In this document: piece by piece, positions 27,134 through 36,470 of the stretch
How positions within the stretch are numbered: position 1 is the stretch's first letter
Layout of the letters: the number at the start of each line of letters is the position of its first letter
Assembly (NCBI RefSeq): GCF_000422465.1
Contig: NZ_AULV01000019.1
Coordinates: 62,001-126,000, forward strand
Direction of reading: 5' to 3'
DNA: 64,000 nt
DNA from: Paenibacillus harenae DSM 16969
GTDB lineage: Bacteria; Bacillota; Bacilli; Paenibacillales; Paenibacillaceae
Notes under the pieces: generated by a model
Told to the model about the DNA's origin: nothing
Database searches by the model: none
What the model saw: the letters and a program-made list of their open reading frames with translations, nothing else
Made by a program: the position numbers and the translations under genes

Positions 27134-28745
27134 AGTCATGCTTGTCGATGACGATTATCCGGTGCTTGAGCTGATGAGCTATGCGATTAATTGGGAGCAG
27201 CTCGGTCTAAAGGTTATAGGCTTATATGAAAACGGCGCAAGCGCGCTGGAGGCAGCGGCATCGGATATGCCCGACATCCTGATTACCGATATCGGCATGC
27301 CGAAAATGGACGGCTTGGAACTAATCAGGCAGTTGAAGACGTCAAAGCCGGACATTCGGGTTGCCGTTATCACTTGTCACAGCGAGTTCCATTATGCGCA
27401 GCAAGCCGTCAAACTTCATGTACAGGATTATTTGCTGAAGGATACGCTTGATCCGTCAAGCATCCGCCAGCTGCTGCTGCAATTCACGGCAAGCCTTAAC
27501 GAGGAAAATGAGCTGCAAACGAAGCAGCTTCAAATGGAGAACCTTGTCGATCGGAATAAAGCGTTAATGAAGGAGAAATTCATTCGCGAGACGCTTCATC
27601 AGCCCATGCTCGATGCAGGTAAATGGCAGAGCGAGCTTGCCTCTTTCGGACTTCCTCTTCTTCAGGACGAGGTTGTTATTCCCGTCATCGGCATACTGGA
27701 CGACTACCGATCAGCAAAGCAGCGCTTTATATCGGACGACGTGCTCCGATTTGCCGTGAACAATGTCATTGATGAAGCTGTACGGAACGAAGGCATGTCG
27801 TCTGTCCATTTCAGCTACAGTCCGCAGGAGTCGGTATTGCTGCAAAAATTTCCAGCCGGCTTGAAGGTAAATGGCTATGACGGGGCGAAGGAAATGATGA
27901 GCCGGATTCAGCGGGCGATTAAGCAATCTCTTAAGCTGTCGGTGTCTTTTATGATCGGTGACAGCTGCGGGAATCCCGAACAGATCAAAGCTTCCATCGT
28001 AAGCATCCGGACGAATGCAGCGGGCCGGTTTTATCGATTGCCCGGCTCCATCGCTCGGTCTGTCCCGGTACCCGGAGGCGCTGGCGATATGTTCGCCTGC
28101 TTCAATGAGACAAGCGAACAGCTGCGGGAGCTGTTTCTCGGCAAGGATCCGGAAACGGTCAGAGCGGCGGTAACGGCTTGGCTCGCGGAGGCGGAGCAAG
28201 AGAAATATTCGCCTGATATGGTGAAAGATTGGGTACTGAAGCTGCTGCTGGACGCGAAGCTTAAGCTGCAATCGTTGGCGCATTATCGCTCTGCGCAGCC
28301 GATCGACGTTATTCATAACGACGTGCTTGAGCTGGACAGTCTTGCGGAGATGAAGGAATGGCTCATCAGACATTGCGTGTCCGTTATTTCGGCTTCGGAC
28401 CGAATTGGCGTTCAAAGCCGCAGAACGGAGGTTGCGGAAGCCTGCCAGTTCGTATCGCTTCATTTGGATCGCAGGATTAGCCTGGAGGAGGTAGCCGAAC
28501 AGCTGTACATGAATCCAAGCTACTTCAGCCGGCTGTTTAAGAAGGAGACCGGCGAAACGTTTATCGAATACGTGACGCGTATGAAGATGCGAAGGGCCAA
28601 GGAGCTGCTTGACCAAACGTCCGCTCCTGTCGGCAAAATATGCGAAACCTTAGGTTATGATAACCAAAGTTATTTTATTAAGCTTTTTAAATCGTTTTCA
28701 GGCGCAACGCCCGTTGAGTACAGGAGCCAGCAAAAGCGAGGCTAG
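27126..28745 (+). CDS. Response regulator with AraC-type DNA-binding domain (YesN type)
   Basis: Receiver domain at residues 1-125 with VDDDYPV and phosphoacceptor Asp55 (ILITDIGMPKMDG), a central region of about 300 residues, and a C-terminal AraC helix-turn-helix pair (about 435-535, with SLEEVAEQLYMNPSYFSRLFKKETG and the CETLGYDNQSYFIKLFKSFSG signature). TTG start with GGGAGG upstream. It should activate the importer and the polysaccharide-degrading genes around it in response to the adjacent kinase. Confidence 0.93.
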   Translation: MYKVMLVDDDYPVLELMSYAINWEQLGLKVIGLYENGASALEAAASDMPDILITDIGMPKMDGLELIRQLKTSKPDIRVAVITCHSEFHYAQQAVKLHVQDYLLKDTLDPSSIRQLLLQFTASLNEENELQTKQLQMENLVDRNKALMKEKFIRETLHQPMLDAGKWQSELASFGLPLLQDEVVIPVIGILDDYRSAKQRFISDDVLRFAVNNVIDEAVRNEGMSSVHFSYSPQESVLLQKFPAGLKVNGYDGAKEMMSRIQRAIKQSLKLSVSFMIGDSCGNPEQIKASIVSIRTNAAGRFYRLPGSIARSVPVPGGAGDMFACFNETSEQLRELFLGKDPETVRAAVTAWLAEAEQEKYSPDMVKDWVLKLLLDAKLKLQSLAHYRSAQPIDVIHNDVLELDSLAEMKEWLIRHCVSVISASDRIGVQSRRTEVAEACQFVSLHLDRRISLEEVAEQLYMNPSYFSRLFKKETGETFIEYVTRMKMRRAKELLDQTSAPVGKICETLGYDNQSYFIKLFKSFSGATPVEYRSQQKRG

Positions 28746-28766
28746 GAACAGGAGCGGAATAATAGG

Positions 28767-30608
28767 ATGAAACTTGAGCGAATAAAGCAGCTGCTGGACC
28801 AAAAGAGAAGGCGCGGGCTTTCGTTGTTAACGGATGACCGTACAATTGCAGAGCTTCGCGCAAGGCTTTTGCAGACAACGGCGAACCGGTCGTTGATTGG
28901 CGAAATCCAAGCGGAGGCACAGCGGATGATAGGTGAAAGCGATCCGGATCTGACTTACTCGCTCTTTCGCATTTACGTCGATACGGGTGAGAGGCTGGCT
29001 TATCAAAGGGTCTATTTTGAGAAACGCAAAAGATTAAACGCATTTGCCGTCATGAGCCTGCTGGAGCCTGACAACACGACTTATTTGGAAGCGCTTCACA
29101 ACACCGTATGGTCCATTTGCAACGAATTTACCTGGTGTCTGCCCGCTCATTTCAATGAGGCGAACCAGACGGAAATTGATTTGTTCGCGGCGGAGACCGG
29201 GTTTGCGCTCAGCGAGGTGCTGCTGCTGGCAGAGGAGACGTTGCCGGCTTTGTTGCGGCGACGAATCAAGGAAGAGGTCGAGCGCCGCCTGTTCCGCCCC
29301 TTTCTGGAAGAGGGGACCTACCGCTGGGAGAAGGAAGAGCATAATTGGGCGGCGGTATGCGCGGGCTCAATCGGAGCGGCTGCCCTTCATCTCATCGACG
29401 ATGAAGCGCGTCTTGCGCGGATATTGGAACGGGTGACGGATGCGCTTGATTGTTATTTGAGCGGCTTCGGGGATGACGGCGTATGCGCGGAAGGGTATCT
29501 GTATTGGCAATACGGCTTTGGTTATTATGTTTATTTTGCCCAGCTGTTAAAGGCGGCGACGGACGGCGAAATCGATTTGTTCACCCCGGGAAAAGTGAAG
29601 GAGATTGCGCTGTTTCAGCAGAAATGTTTTACCAGCGGCAATAGGATCGTTAATTTCTCCGACGCCCCTTCCGAAAGCGGTATCTTCATGGGCTTGAGCA
29701 GCTTGCTGCATGACGAGTATGAAGAGGTAGCCATGCCGGACGCGAGCCTGAGAGCCTCCTATTCGGAGGATCATTGCGGTCGCTGGGCGCCGGCAATCCG
29801 AAACTTAATTTGGCCAAAGGAAGCTGAAGACCGGCTATTCGGACATGCGGATGGGCACCATCACGTATGGCCTGCCGAATCGTATTATTTGCCGGATGCC
29901 CAGTGGCTTCTGTCCCGTCATCTTACGGATGACGGAGGCTGCTACAGCTTCGCGGCAAAAGGGGGCCATAACAACGAGCCGCATAATCATAACGATGTCG
30001 GGCATTTCCTTATTCATGCGGACGGAGACGTTTATTTGGCCGATTTGGGAAGCGGGATGTACACGTCGCGCTATTTTGGCCCGGAGCGTTACAGTCTTTG
30101 GTGCAACGGCTCACAAGGGCACTCCGTTCCGATTATAGCGGGAGCGTATCAGCAGAGCGGCGGCTCATATCGGGCAGAAGTCATCAATGCCGCGGCGGAT
30201 GAACGATACGACCAAATCGATATGGATTTAAGCGGAGCTTATCCGGACGGGCTTCTTGCCCAGTTGAAGCGCCGGCTTCTTTGGAGCAAGGACGGGATCC
30301 CGTCTCTGGCGCTGACCGATACGATTGTTTTTGCGGCTGATCGCACCGATCGTACGCCGTGCACGGTTACGGAGAGGTTTATTACGTTTCTGACCCCTGA
30401 GCTTGCCAAAGAAGGGCGGATCGTTCTGAACGGGAAGCGGAAGCTCGGGATCTACTATGATTATCTTGCCTGGGAGCCCCTGATTACAAGCAGAAGCGAC
30501 ATCGACCATTACGGTCAAGAGCGTTCGTGGTATACGCTTGATTTCAGCCCAGTCGCAGAGACGTCCGAGCGTGTTACCGGTCATTTTATTTTCCAATTTG
30601 AAAGCTGA
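28767..30608 (+). CDS. Heparinase II/III family protein
   Basis: An N-terminal alpha/alpha toroid of about 340 residues is followed by the heparinase II/III-like beta-sandwich, whose marker is NHNDVGHFLIHADGDVYLADLG near residue 410. No signal peptide is seen, so it should act on imported oligosaccharides in the cytosol, cleaving uronate-containing glycans by beta-elimination. Start ATG 22 bases after the regulator. Polysaccharide lyase families 12, 15 and 21 share this layout; the exact family cannot be decided by eye. Confidence 0.85.
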   Translation: MKLERIKQLLDQKRRRGLSLLTDDRTIAELRARLLQTTANRSLIGEIQAEAQRMIGESDPDLTYSLFRIYVDTGERLAYQRVYFEKRKRLNAFAVMSLLEPDNTTYLEALHNTVWSICNEFTWCLPAHFNEANQTEIDLFAAETGFALSEVLLLAEETLPALLRRRIKEEVERRLFRPFLEEGTYRWEKEEHNWAAVCAGSIGAAALHLIDDEARLARILERVTDALDCYLSGFGDDGVCAEGYLYWQYGFGYYVYFAQLLKAATDGEIDLFTPGKVKEIALFQQKCFTSGNRIVNFSDAPSESGIFMGLSSLLHDEYEEVAMPDASLRASYSEDHCGRWAPAIRNLIWPKEAEDRLFGHADGHHHVWPAESYYLPDAQWLLSRHLTDDGGCYSFAAKGGHNNEPHNHNDVGHFLIHADGDVYLADLGSGMYTSRYFGPERYSLWCNGSQGHSVPIIAGAYQQSGGSYRAEVINAAADERYDQIDMDLSGAYPDGLLAQLKRRLLWSKDGIPSLALTDTIVFAADRTDRTPCTVTERFITFLTPELAKEGRIVLNGKRKLGIYYDYLAWEPLITSRSDIDHYGQERSWYTLDFSPVAETSERVTGHFIFQFES

Positions 30609-30627
30609 TGCGAGGAGAGGGAATGTG

Positions 30628-31758
30628 ATGAAAGCTAATGGTTGGGCAGAAGAGGCTTGGGAAAAGGTTCATGAGAAGGTGCTGCGGACAAGCGGCCGTA
30701 TCGGGGCAAGATTCCCGCATGCGAGCGTGGACGGCACCTATGTGCTGGAGGCTCCGCATTGGTGGACGGCTGGCTTCTGGCCGGGGCTGCTTTGGCTTCT
30801 GTACCGCGACTCCGATTCCAGAGATGAACGATATAAGGAAATAGCCGAGGCTTGCGAGAAGCAGCTGGACGATGTGCTGACCGGCTATGACCGGCTCGAC
30901 CATGATATCGGTTTTATGTGGACGCTTACGAGCGTAGCGAGATTCAAGCTGCTTGGCGAGGAAGAGTCGCGCCGGCGCGCCCTGCTCGCAGCCAGCGTGC
31001 TGAGCGGAAGGTTTAATGTGAAAGGCAATTACATACGAGCGTGGAATCCGTGGAGCGAGGGACAGCGCAACGAGGGCTGGGCGATTATCGACTGCATGAT
31101 GAACCTGCCGCTGCTGTATTGGGCCAGCGAGACGACCGGCGACCCGCGGTTTAAGCATGTGGCGACGGCGCATGCCGACACGGTTCTTGCCCATTTTGTC
31201 CGGACGGACGGCTCGGTGAATCATATCGTGATCTTCGATCCGGATACGGGCGAATTCGAGGGCGTGAACGGAGGCCAGGGATTCGCGCCGAACTCGGCGT
31301 GGTCGCGCGGCACGGCGTGGGCGATATACGGCATGGCGCTCAGCTACCGCTACACCGGCAAGGCCGCATATTTGGATGCCGCGAAGCGGGCCGCCCATTT
31401 TTTCCTGGCGAATCTGCCGGAAGATGCCGTTCCGCATTGGGATTTCCGGCTTCCGCCGGGCATCGAGCGTTACCGCGATACGTCGGCGGGCGCTTGCGCC
31501 GCATGCGGATTGCTTGAAATCGCGGCGGCGGTTCAAGGCGAGGAGGCGGGCATGTACCGGGAAGCAGGCGAGCGCATCTTGCGTTCCCTCTACGAAAATT
31601 ACGGGGCATGGGACAATCCGGCGGAGGAGGGCCTGCTGCTGCACGGCACCAGCCACTATCCGGAGCGCAGAAACGTTGATGTGCCGCTCATTTACGGGGA
31701 TTATTATTTTGTTGAAGGACTGTCAAGGCTGAGAGGGAATTCGGACACGTTCTGGTAA
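30628..31758 (+). CDS. GH88 unsaturated uronyl hydrolase
   Basis: Removes the 4,5-unsaturated uronic acid left by polysaccharide lyases. The alpha/alpha-barrel markers WWTAGFWPGLLW, DHDIGFMW (Asp93) and WAIIDCMMNLPLLYW (Asp155) fit the two catalytic Asp of the family; ARGTAWAIYG-like SRGTAWAIYGMALSY follows. The frame is open from 30538 inside the previous gene, but the ATG at 30628 has GAGGAGAGGG upstream and gives the usual 376 residues. No signal peptide, so cytosolic. It works downstream of the heparinase-like gene. Confidence 0.9.
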   Translation: MKANGWAEEAWEKVHEKVLRTSGRIGARFPHASVDGTYVLEAPHWWTAGFWPGLLWLLYRDSDSRDERYKEIAEACEKQLDDVLTGYDRLDHDIGFMWTLTSVARFKLLGEEESRRRALLAASVLSGRFNVKGNYIRAWNPWSEGQRNEGWAIIDCMMNLPLLYWASETTGDPRFKHVATAHADTVLAHFVRTDGSVNHIVIFDPDTGEFEGVNGGQGFAPNSAWSRGTAWAIYGMALSYRYTGKAAYLDAAKRAAHFFLANLPEDAVPHWDFRLPPGIERYRDTSAGACAACGLLEIAAAVQGEEAGMYREAGERILRSLYENYGAWDNPAEEGLLLHGTSHYPERRNVDVPLIYGDYYFVEGLSRLRGNSDTFW

Positions 31759-31774
31759 AATGGAGGGATAACCG

Positions 31775-32971
31775 TTGTTGAATGAAAAGGAGTACGGAAA
31801 CGGGGACCGCAGTTATTGGCTTCAGCAATTGAAGGCCATCAGCGCTCCGGTGCTTGAGGCGCTCGCAAGACGCGAGCTGAAGCAGACGATGCCGATTGAA
31901 TGCGCGGAAACGGACGGAGGACCGGAGGCCGAGGCCGCCCTTCTGGCGGACCGGGCCAAGTTTACCCATCTGGAGGCGCTGGGACGGTTGCTTGGCGGAA
32001 TAGCGCCTTGGCTGGAGAACAAGCAGACAGCAGGAGAAGAAAACGAGCTTCGCGCCTATTTCGCCGAGCTTGCAAGGAAGGCCATTGCTGCGGCTGTCGA
32101 TCCGGAATCGCCTGATTACATGAACTTTAACGAGGGCTTCCAGCCGATCGTCGACGCTGCTTTTCTGGCGCAGGCGCTGCTTCGGTCGCCTGTCGAGCTA
32201 TGGGAGAAGCTTGATCCAAGCGTGAAAGAAAACGTGATACAAGCGCTTAAGCAAACCAGGTCAAGAAAACCGTTCTTCTCCAACTGGCTGCTGTTTGCCG
32301 GTACGATTGAAGCGGCTTTGTACAAGCTCGGCGCAGACGATTGGGATCCGATGAGGATCGATTATGCGCTGAAGCAGCATGAGCAGTGGTATTTAGGTGA
32401 CGGAGCCTACGGGGACGGACCGGAATTCCACTGGGATTATTACAACAGCTTTGTCATTCAGCCGATGCTCATTGATGTAATGGAAGCGGCCGGGGACCAG
32501 TATGAGGAGTGGGCGGCGCTGCGCGGGGCGATTGCGGACCGTGCCCGCCGCTATGCCGCGGTTCAGGAGCGTCTTATCGCTCCGGATGGAACCTATCCGC
32601 CGATCGGCAGGTCGCTGGCTTACCGTTTCGGCGCATTTCACAGTCTGGCGCAAAGCGCTTGGCGCGACGATCTGCCCGCGGGCGTAAGTCCGGCGCAGGT
32701 TCGCTGCGCGCTGACCTCGATCATGAAGCGAACGCTCGCGCAGCCTGGGAACTTCACCCCGGAGGGTTGGCTGACAGTCGGCTTCTGCGGGCATCAGCCA
32801 TCCATTGCCGAACGCTATATTTCGACAGGAAGCGTATATCTGTGCGCCCAAGTTTTTCTGCCTATGGGACTTCCGGAGGAGCATCCTTTCTGGAGCGGAG
32901 CGCCCGAGGATTGGACTTCTCGCAAGGCGTGGTCGGGCGCGCATTTTGTCATAGATTCGGCCATGAAGTAA
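31775..32971 (+). CDS. DUF2264 domain-containing protein
   Basis: Full-length DUF2264 protein (398 residues). It has FNEGFQPIVDAAFLAQALLRSP near residue 115, NWLLFAGTIEAAL, and WYLGDGAYGDGPEFHWDYYNSFVIQPML near residue 210. The domain is recurrent in polysaccharide-use loci and is thought to be an alpha/alpha-barrel enzyme; activity cannot be assigned from sequence. TTG start, with TGGAGGG 8 bases upstream. Last gene of the uronide cluster. No terminator is obvious before groES. Confidence 0.87.
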   Translation: MLNEKEYGNGDRSYWLQQLKAISAPVLEALARRELKQTMPIECAETDGGPEAEAALLADRAKFTHLEALGRLLGGIAPWLENKQTAGEENELRAYFAELARKAIAAAVDPESPDYMNFNEGFQPIVDAAFLAQALLRSPVELWEKLDPSVKENVIQALKQTRSRKPFFSNWLLFAGTIEAALYKLGADDWDPMRIDYALKQHEQWYLGDGAYGDGPEFHWDYYNSFVIQPMLIDVMEAAGDQYEEWAALRGAIADRARRYAAVQERLIAPDGTYPPIGRSLAYRFGAFHSLAQSAWRDDLPAGVSPAQVRCALTSIMKRTLAQPGNFTPEGWLTVGFCGHQPSIAERYISTGSVYLCAQVFLPMGLPEEHPFWSGAPEDWTSRKAWSGAHFVIDSAMK

Positions 32972-32997
32972 ATTATCGGAAAATTGATTTCAGACAC

Positions 32998-33064
32998 TTG
33001 AAATTGATAGCGAAAATGAGTATGATAAAAATGGTTGTTAGCACTTCACGCTTATGAGTGCTAA
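32998..33064 (+). promoter_or_regulatory. groESL promoter with CIRCE operator
   Basis: TTGAAA (32998-33003) and TATGAT (33021-33026) are spaced by 17 bases. The CIRCE inverted repeat follows: TTAGCACTT (33038-33046), nine bases, GAGTGCTAA (33056-33064). The left arm differs from the consensus TTAGCACTC by its last base. HrcA should bind here and repress groESL without heat stress. Confidence 0.93.
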
Positions 33065-33105
33065 CGAAATAAAAAAGCGACAAATTTAGAAGGAGGCTAT
33101 TTTCA

Positions 33106-33387
33106 ATGATCAAACCTTTGGGTGAGCGCGTATTGATCGAACCAATCGCGAAGGAAGAAACTACCGCTAGCGGAATCGTGTTGCCGGATACGGCGAAAGA
33201 AAAGCCGCAAGAAGGTAAAGTGGTAGCAGTTGGCAGCGGTACGCTGAAAGATGGCGTTCGTGTTGCTTTGGAAGTAAAAGAAGGGGACCGCGTGCTGTTC
33301 TCCAAATACGCAGGTACTGAAATCAAATACGAAGGCAAAGAGTATTTGATTATGAAAGAAAGCGACATTCACGCGATTTTTGGATAA
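33106..33387 (+). CDS. groES: Co-chaperonin GroES
   Basis: 93 residues beginning [13 protein letters not shown], with the mobile loop (about residues 16-32, [18 protein letters not shown]) and the roof region in [18 protein letters not shown]. Caps the GroEL cage during protein folding. AAGGAGG precedes the ATG; CIRCE-regulated. Confidence 0.97.
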   Translation: MIKPLGERVLIEPIAKEETTASGIVLPDTAKEKPQEGKVVAVGSGTLKDGVRVALEVKEGDRVLFSKYAGTEIKYEGKEYLIMKESDIHAIFG

Positions 33388-33444
33388 GCAGCCCTCGCAG
33401 GGTCACATAGAAGGCAATAACAGTACGGTACGTAAAGTACTTAA

Positions 33445-35106
<1,662 letters not shown>

Positions 35107-35215
35107 TCATGAGCTCAGAAACCCTGTAACAACGGGGTTAAAGACCTTGTTTTACTTTGAAAATAGCCTAGAGGTAACATGCGGGTAACATTTTCTGAAG
35201 TTAGGGTCTGAAATT

Positions 35216-35262
35216 AGAGGTTTTCCATGAGTTCTTAGAACTTTTGGGAAGCCTCTTTTTTC
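35216..35262 (+). terminator. Terminator-like hairpin downstream of groEL
   Basis: AGAGGTTTTCC (35216-35226) pairs with GGGAAGCCTCT (35246-35256) with mismatches, followed by six T residues. It lies 110 bases after the groEL stop. The rest of the gap 35107-35430 is AT-rich and holds a repeated GGTAACAT pair (near 35174 and 35184) but no gene. Confidence 0.65.
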
Positions 35263-35430
35263 ATTTCATGAATGTTGGAATGGCGTCCATCCGATCCCTT
35301 GTTAATTCGTATTTGCGAGTCTGCATGACAAACGTGAGGTAGATTGCAACCATAAACTGGGGCGCCATAAATGAGAAAGCAATCATTGATCTCGTTATCG
35401 GCAAGAATATCAAAAAGGAGTTATCCATTT

Positions 35431-36279
35431 ATGAAAAAGGTGTTCTTTGGCGTTTTCCTTGCTATTCTCTTATGTATTACATCGTCCACCGCTTATGCAG
35501 CAGAATTTCAAATAAAAGTTGACGGTGTCGTTATAGCGTCTGATGTGAAGCCCGAAATTCGGAACAATCGTACAATGGTGCCTCTACGTGTTATTAGTGA
35601 AAATTTGGGAGCTAAAGTCGCTTGGTCGGATTCCGAAGTTATTCTCACAAAAAGCGATATGAAAGTAATATTAAAGCTTAACAGCACTACAGCGGAGAAG
35701 AACGGTGAAAAGATACTTCTTGATGTAAAACCATACATAAAAAATAATCGCATACTCGTTCCGCTTCGCTTTATCGCAGAGACGTTTGGATGTCATGTCA
35801 ATTACAGCAACTTTACTGTAGCTGTCGATTCTAAGCCGTTGGTCATAGATGGTATACAAGTAAAAGCATTGCAGCACGAATACCATATGATTATGGGCGG
35901 CGTCGTACAGCAAGTTAATGGTCACGCATATAACGAAGATATTTATAATATTTTTTTAGAAAACAAAGGTAGAAAGGTCGAAGCTCCTGCTAACTACTCT
36001 TGGCATCTTGATCTTGACATTCCCGGATCTTATTATAAAAATGGACAATACGATTTTATAGACAACCATGGGAACAGCATGGTACGTTTTGATATTTATA
36101 CTTTAATTCGTTCTTTTCCAGCTGAAACGTTATCAGGATACCCGGATGTTTTGATGTATGATGCATCTGAAGATGAATGGTATTTGTTTAGCGATAAGGC
36201 CAGTCAATCTATTAATATGTTAATTGATACCGCCTCAAAGAACGGTTTTCTGACGATTATCAGTAATACAGTCGCATAA
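35431..36279 (+). CDS. Secreted stalk-domain protein (copper amine oxidase N-terminal-like)
   Basis: Signal peptide MKKVFFGVFLAILLCITSSTA with a probable cleavage after AYA, then one stalk domain (about residues 28-135) with its two hallmark strands, NNRTMVPLRVISENLGAKVAW and NNRILVPLRFIAETFGCHVNY. The C-terminal 150 residues match no family I recognise. AAGGAG lies 10 bases before the ATG at 35431; the frame is open from 35371 but would spoil the signal peptide. Stalk domains attach proteins to the cell surface in Paenibacillaceae. The gene is more AT-rich than its neighbours. Confidence 0.85.
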   Translation: MKKVFFGVFLAILLCITSSTAYAAEFQIKVDGVVIASDVKPEIRNNRTMVPLRVISENLGAKVAWSDSEVILTKSDMKVILKLNSTTAEKNGEKILLDVKPYIKNNRILVPLRFIAETFGCHVNYSNFTVAVDSKPLVIDGIQVKALQHEYHMIMGGVVQQVNGHAYNEDIYNIFLENKGRKVEAPANYSWHLDLDIPGSYYKNGQYDFIDNHGNSMVRFDIYTLIRSFPAETLSGYPDVLMYDASEDEWYLFSDKASQSINMLIDTASKNGFLTIISNTVA

Positions 36280-36293
36280 AGATTTCTCTAACA

Positions 36294-36336
36294 AAACGGT
36301 TGGTCTCAGGTTGCCCTGGATCCGACCGTTTTTTCT
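36294..36336 (+). terminator. Intrinsic terminator after the stalk-domain gene
   Basis: AAAACGGTTGGTCTCAGG pairs with CCTGGATCCGACCGTTTT with mismatches, and a TTTTTTCTTTTT tract follows. The 130 bases to the next gene hold two TATAAT hexamers (36387-36392, 36404-36409) without clear -35 boxes. Confidence 0.8.
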
Positions 36337-36470
36337 TTTTATTTGTTCAAGGATGATTTTGCTATGAACAAACGAAAACCATTTGTTATAATGAGTCAAT
36401 AATTATAATGAAGAGGACGGTATCTCCGGCCTAACATTCATATAGGACAGAAAGGTTGCTGGTCCGCAGA

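Noticed and set aside
30586..31656. 356-codon minus-strand frame opposite the GH88 gene
   Set aside because: Basic, low-complexity product typical of an antisense frame in GC-rich DNA; GH88 motifs occupy the plus strand.
35150..35200. Phage attachment-site remnant near the repeated GGTAACAT motifs after groEL
   Set aside because: No integrase gene or second copy of a core sequence is seen in the window; two short motifs are not enough.
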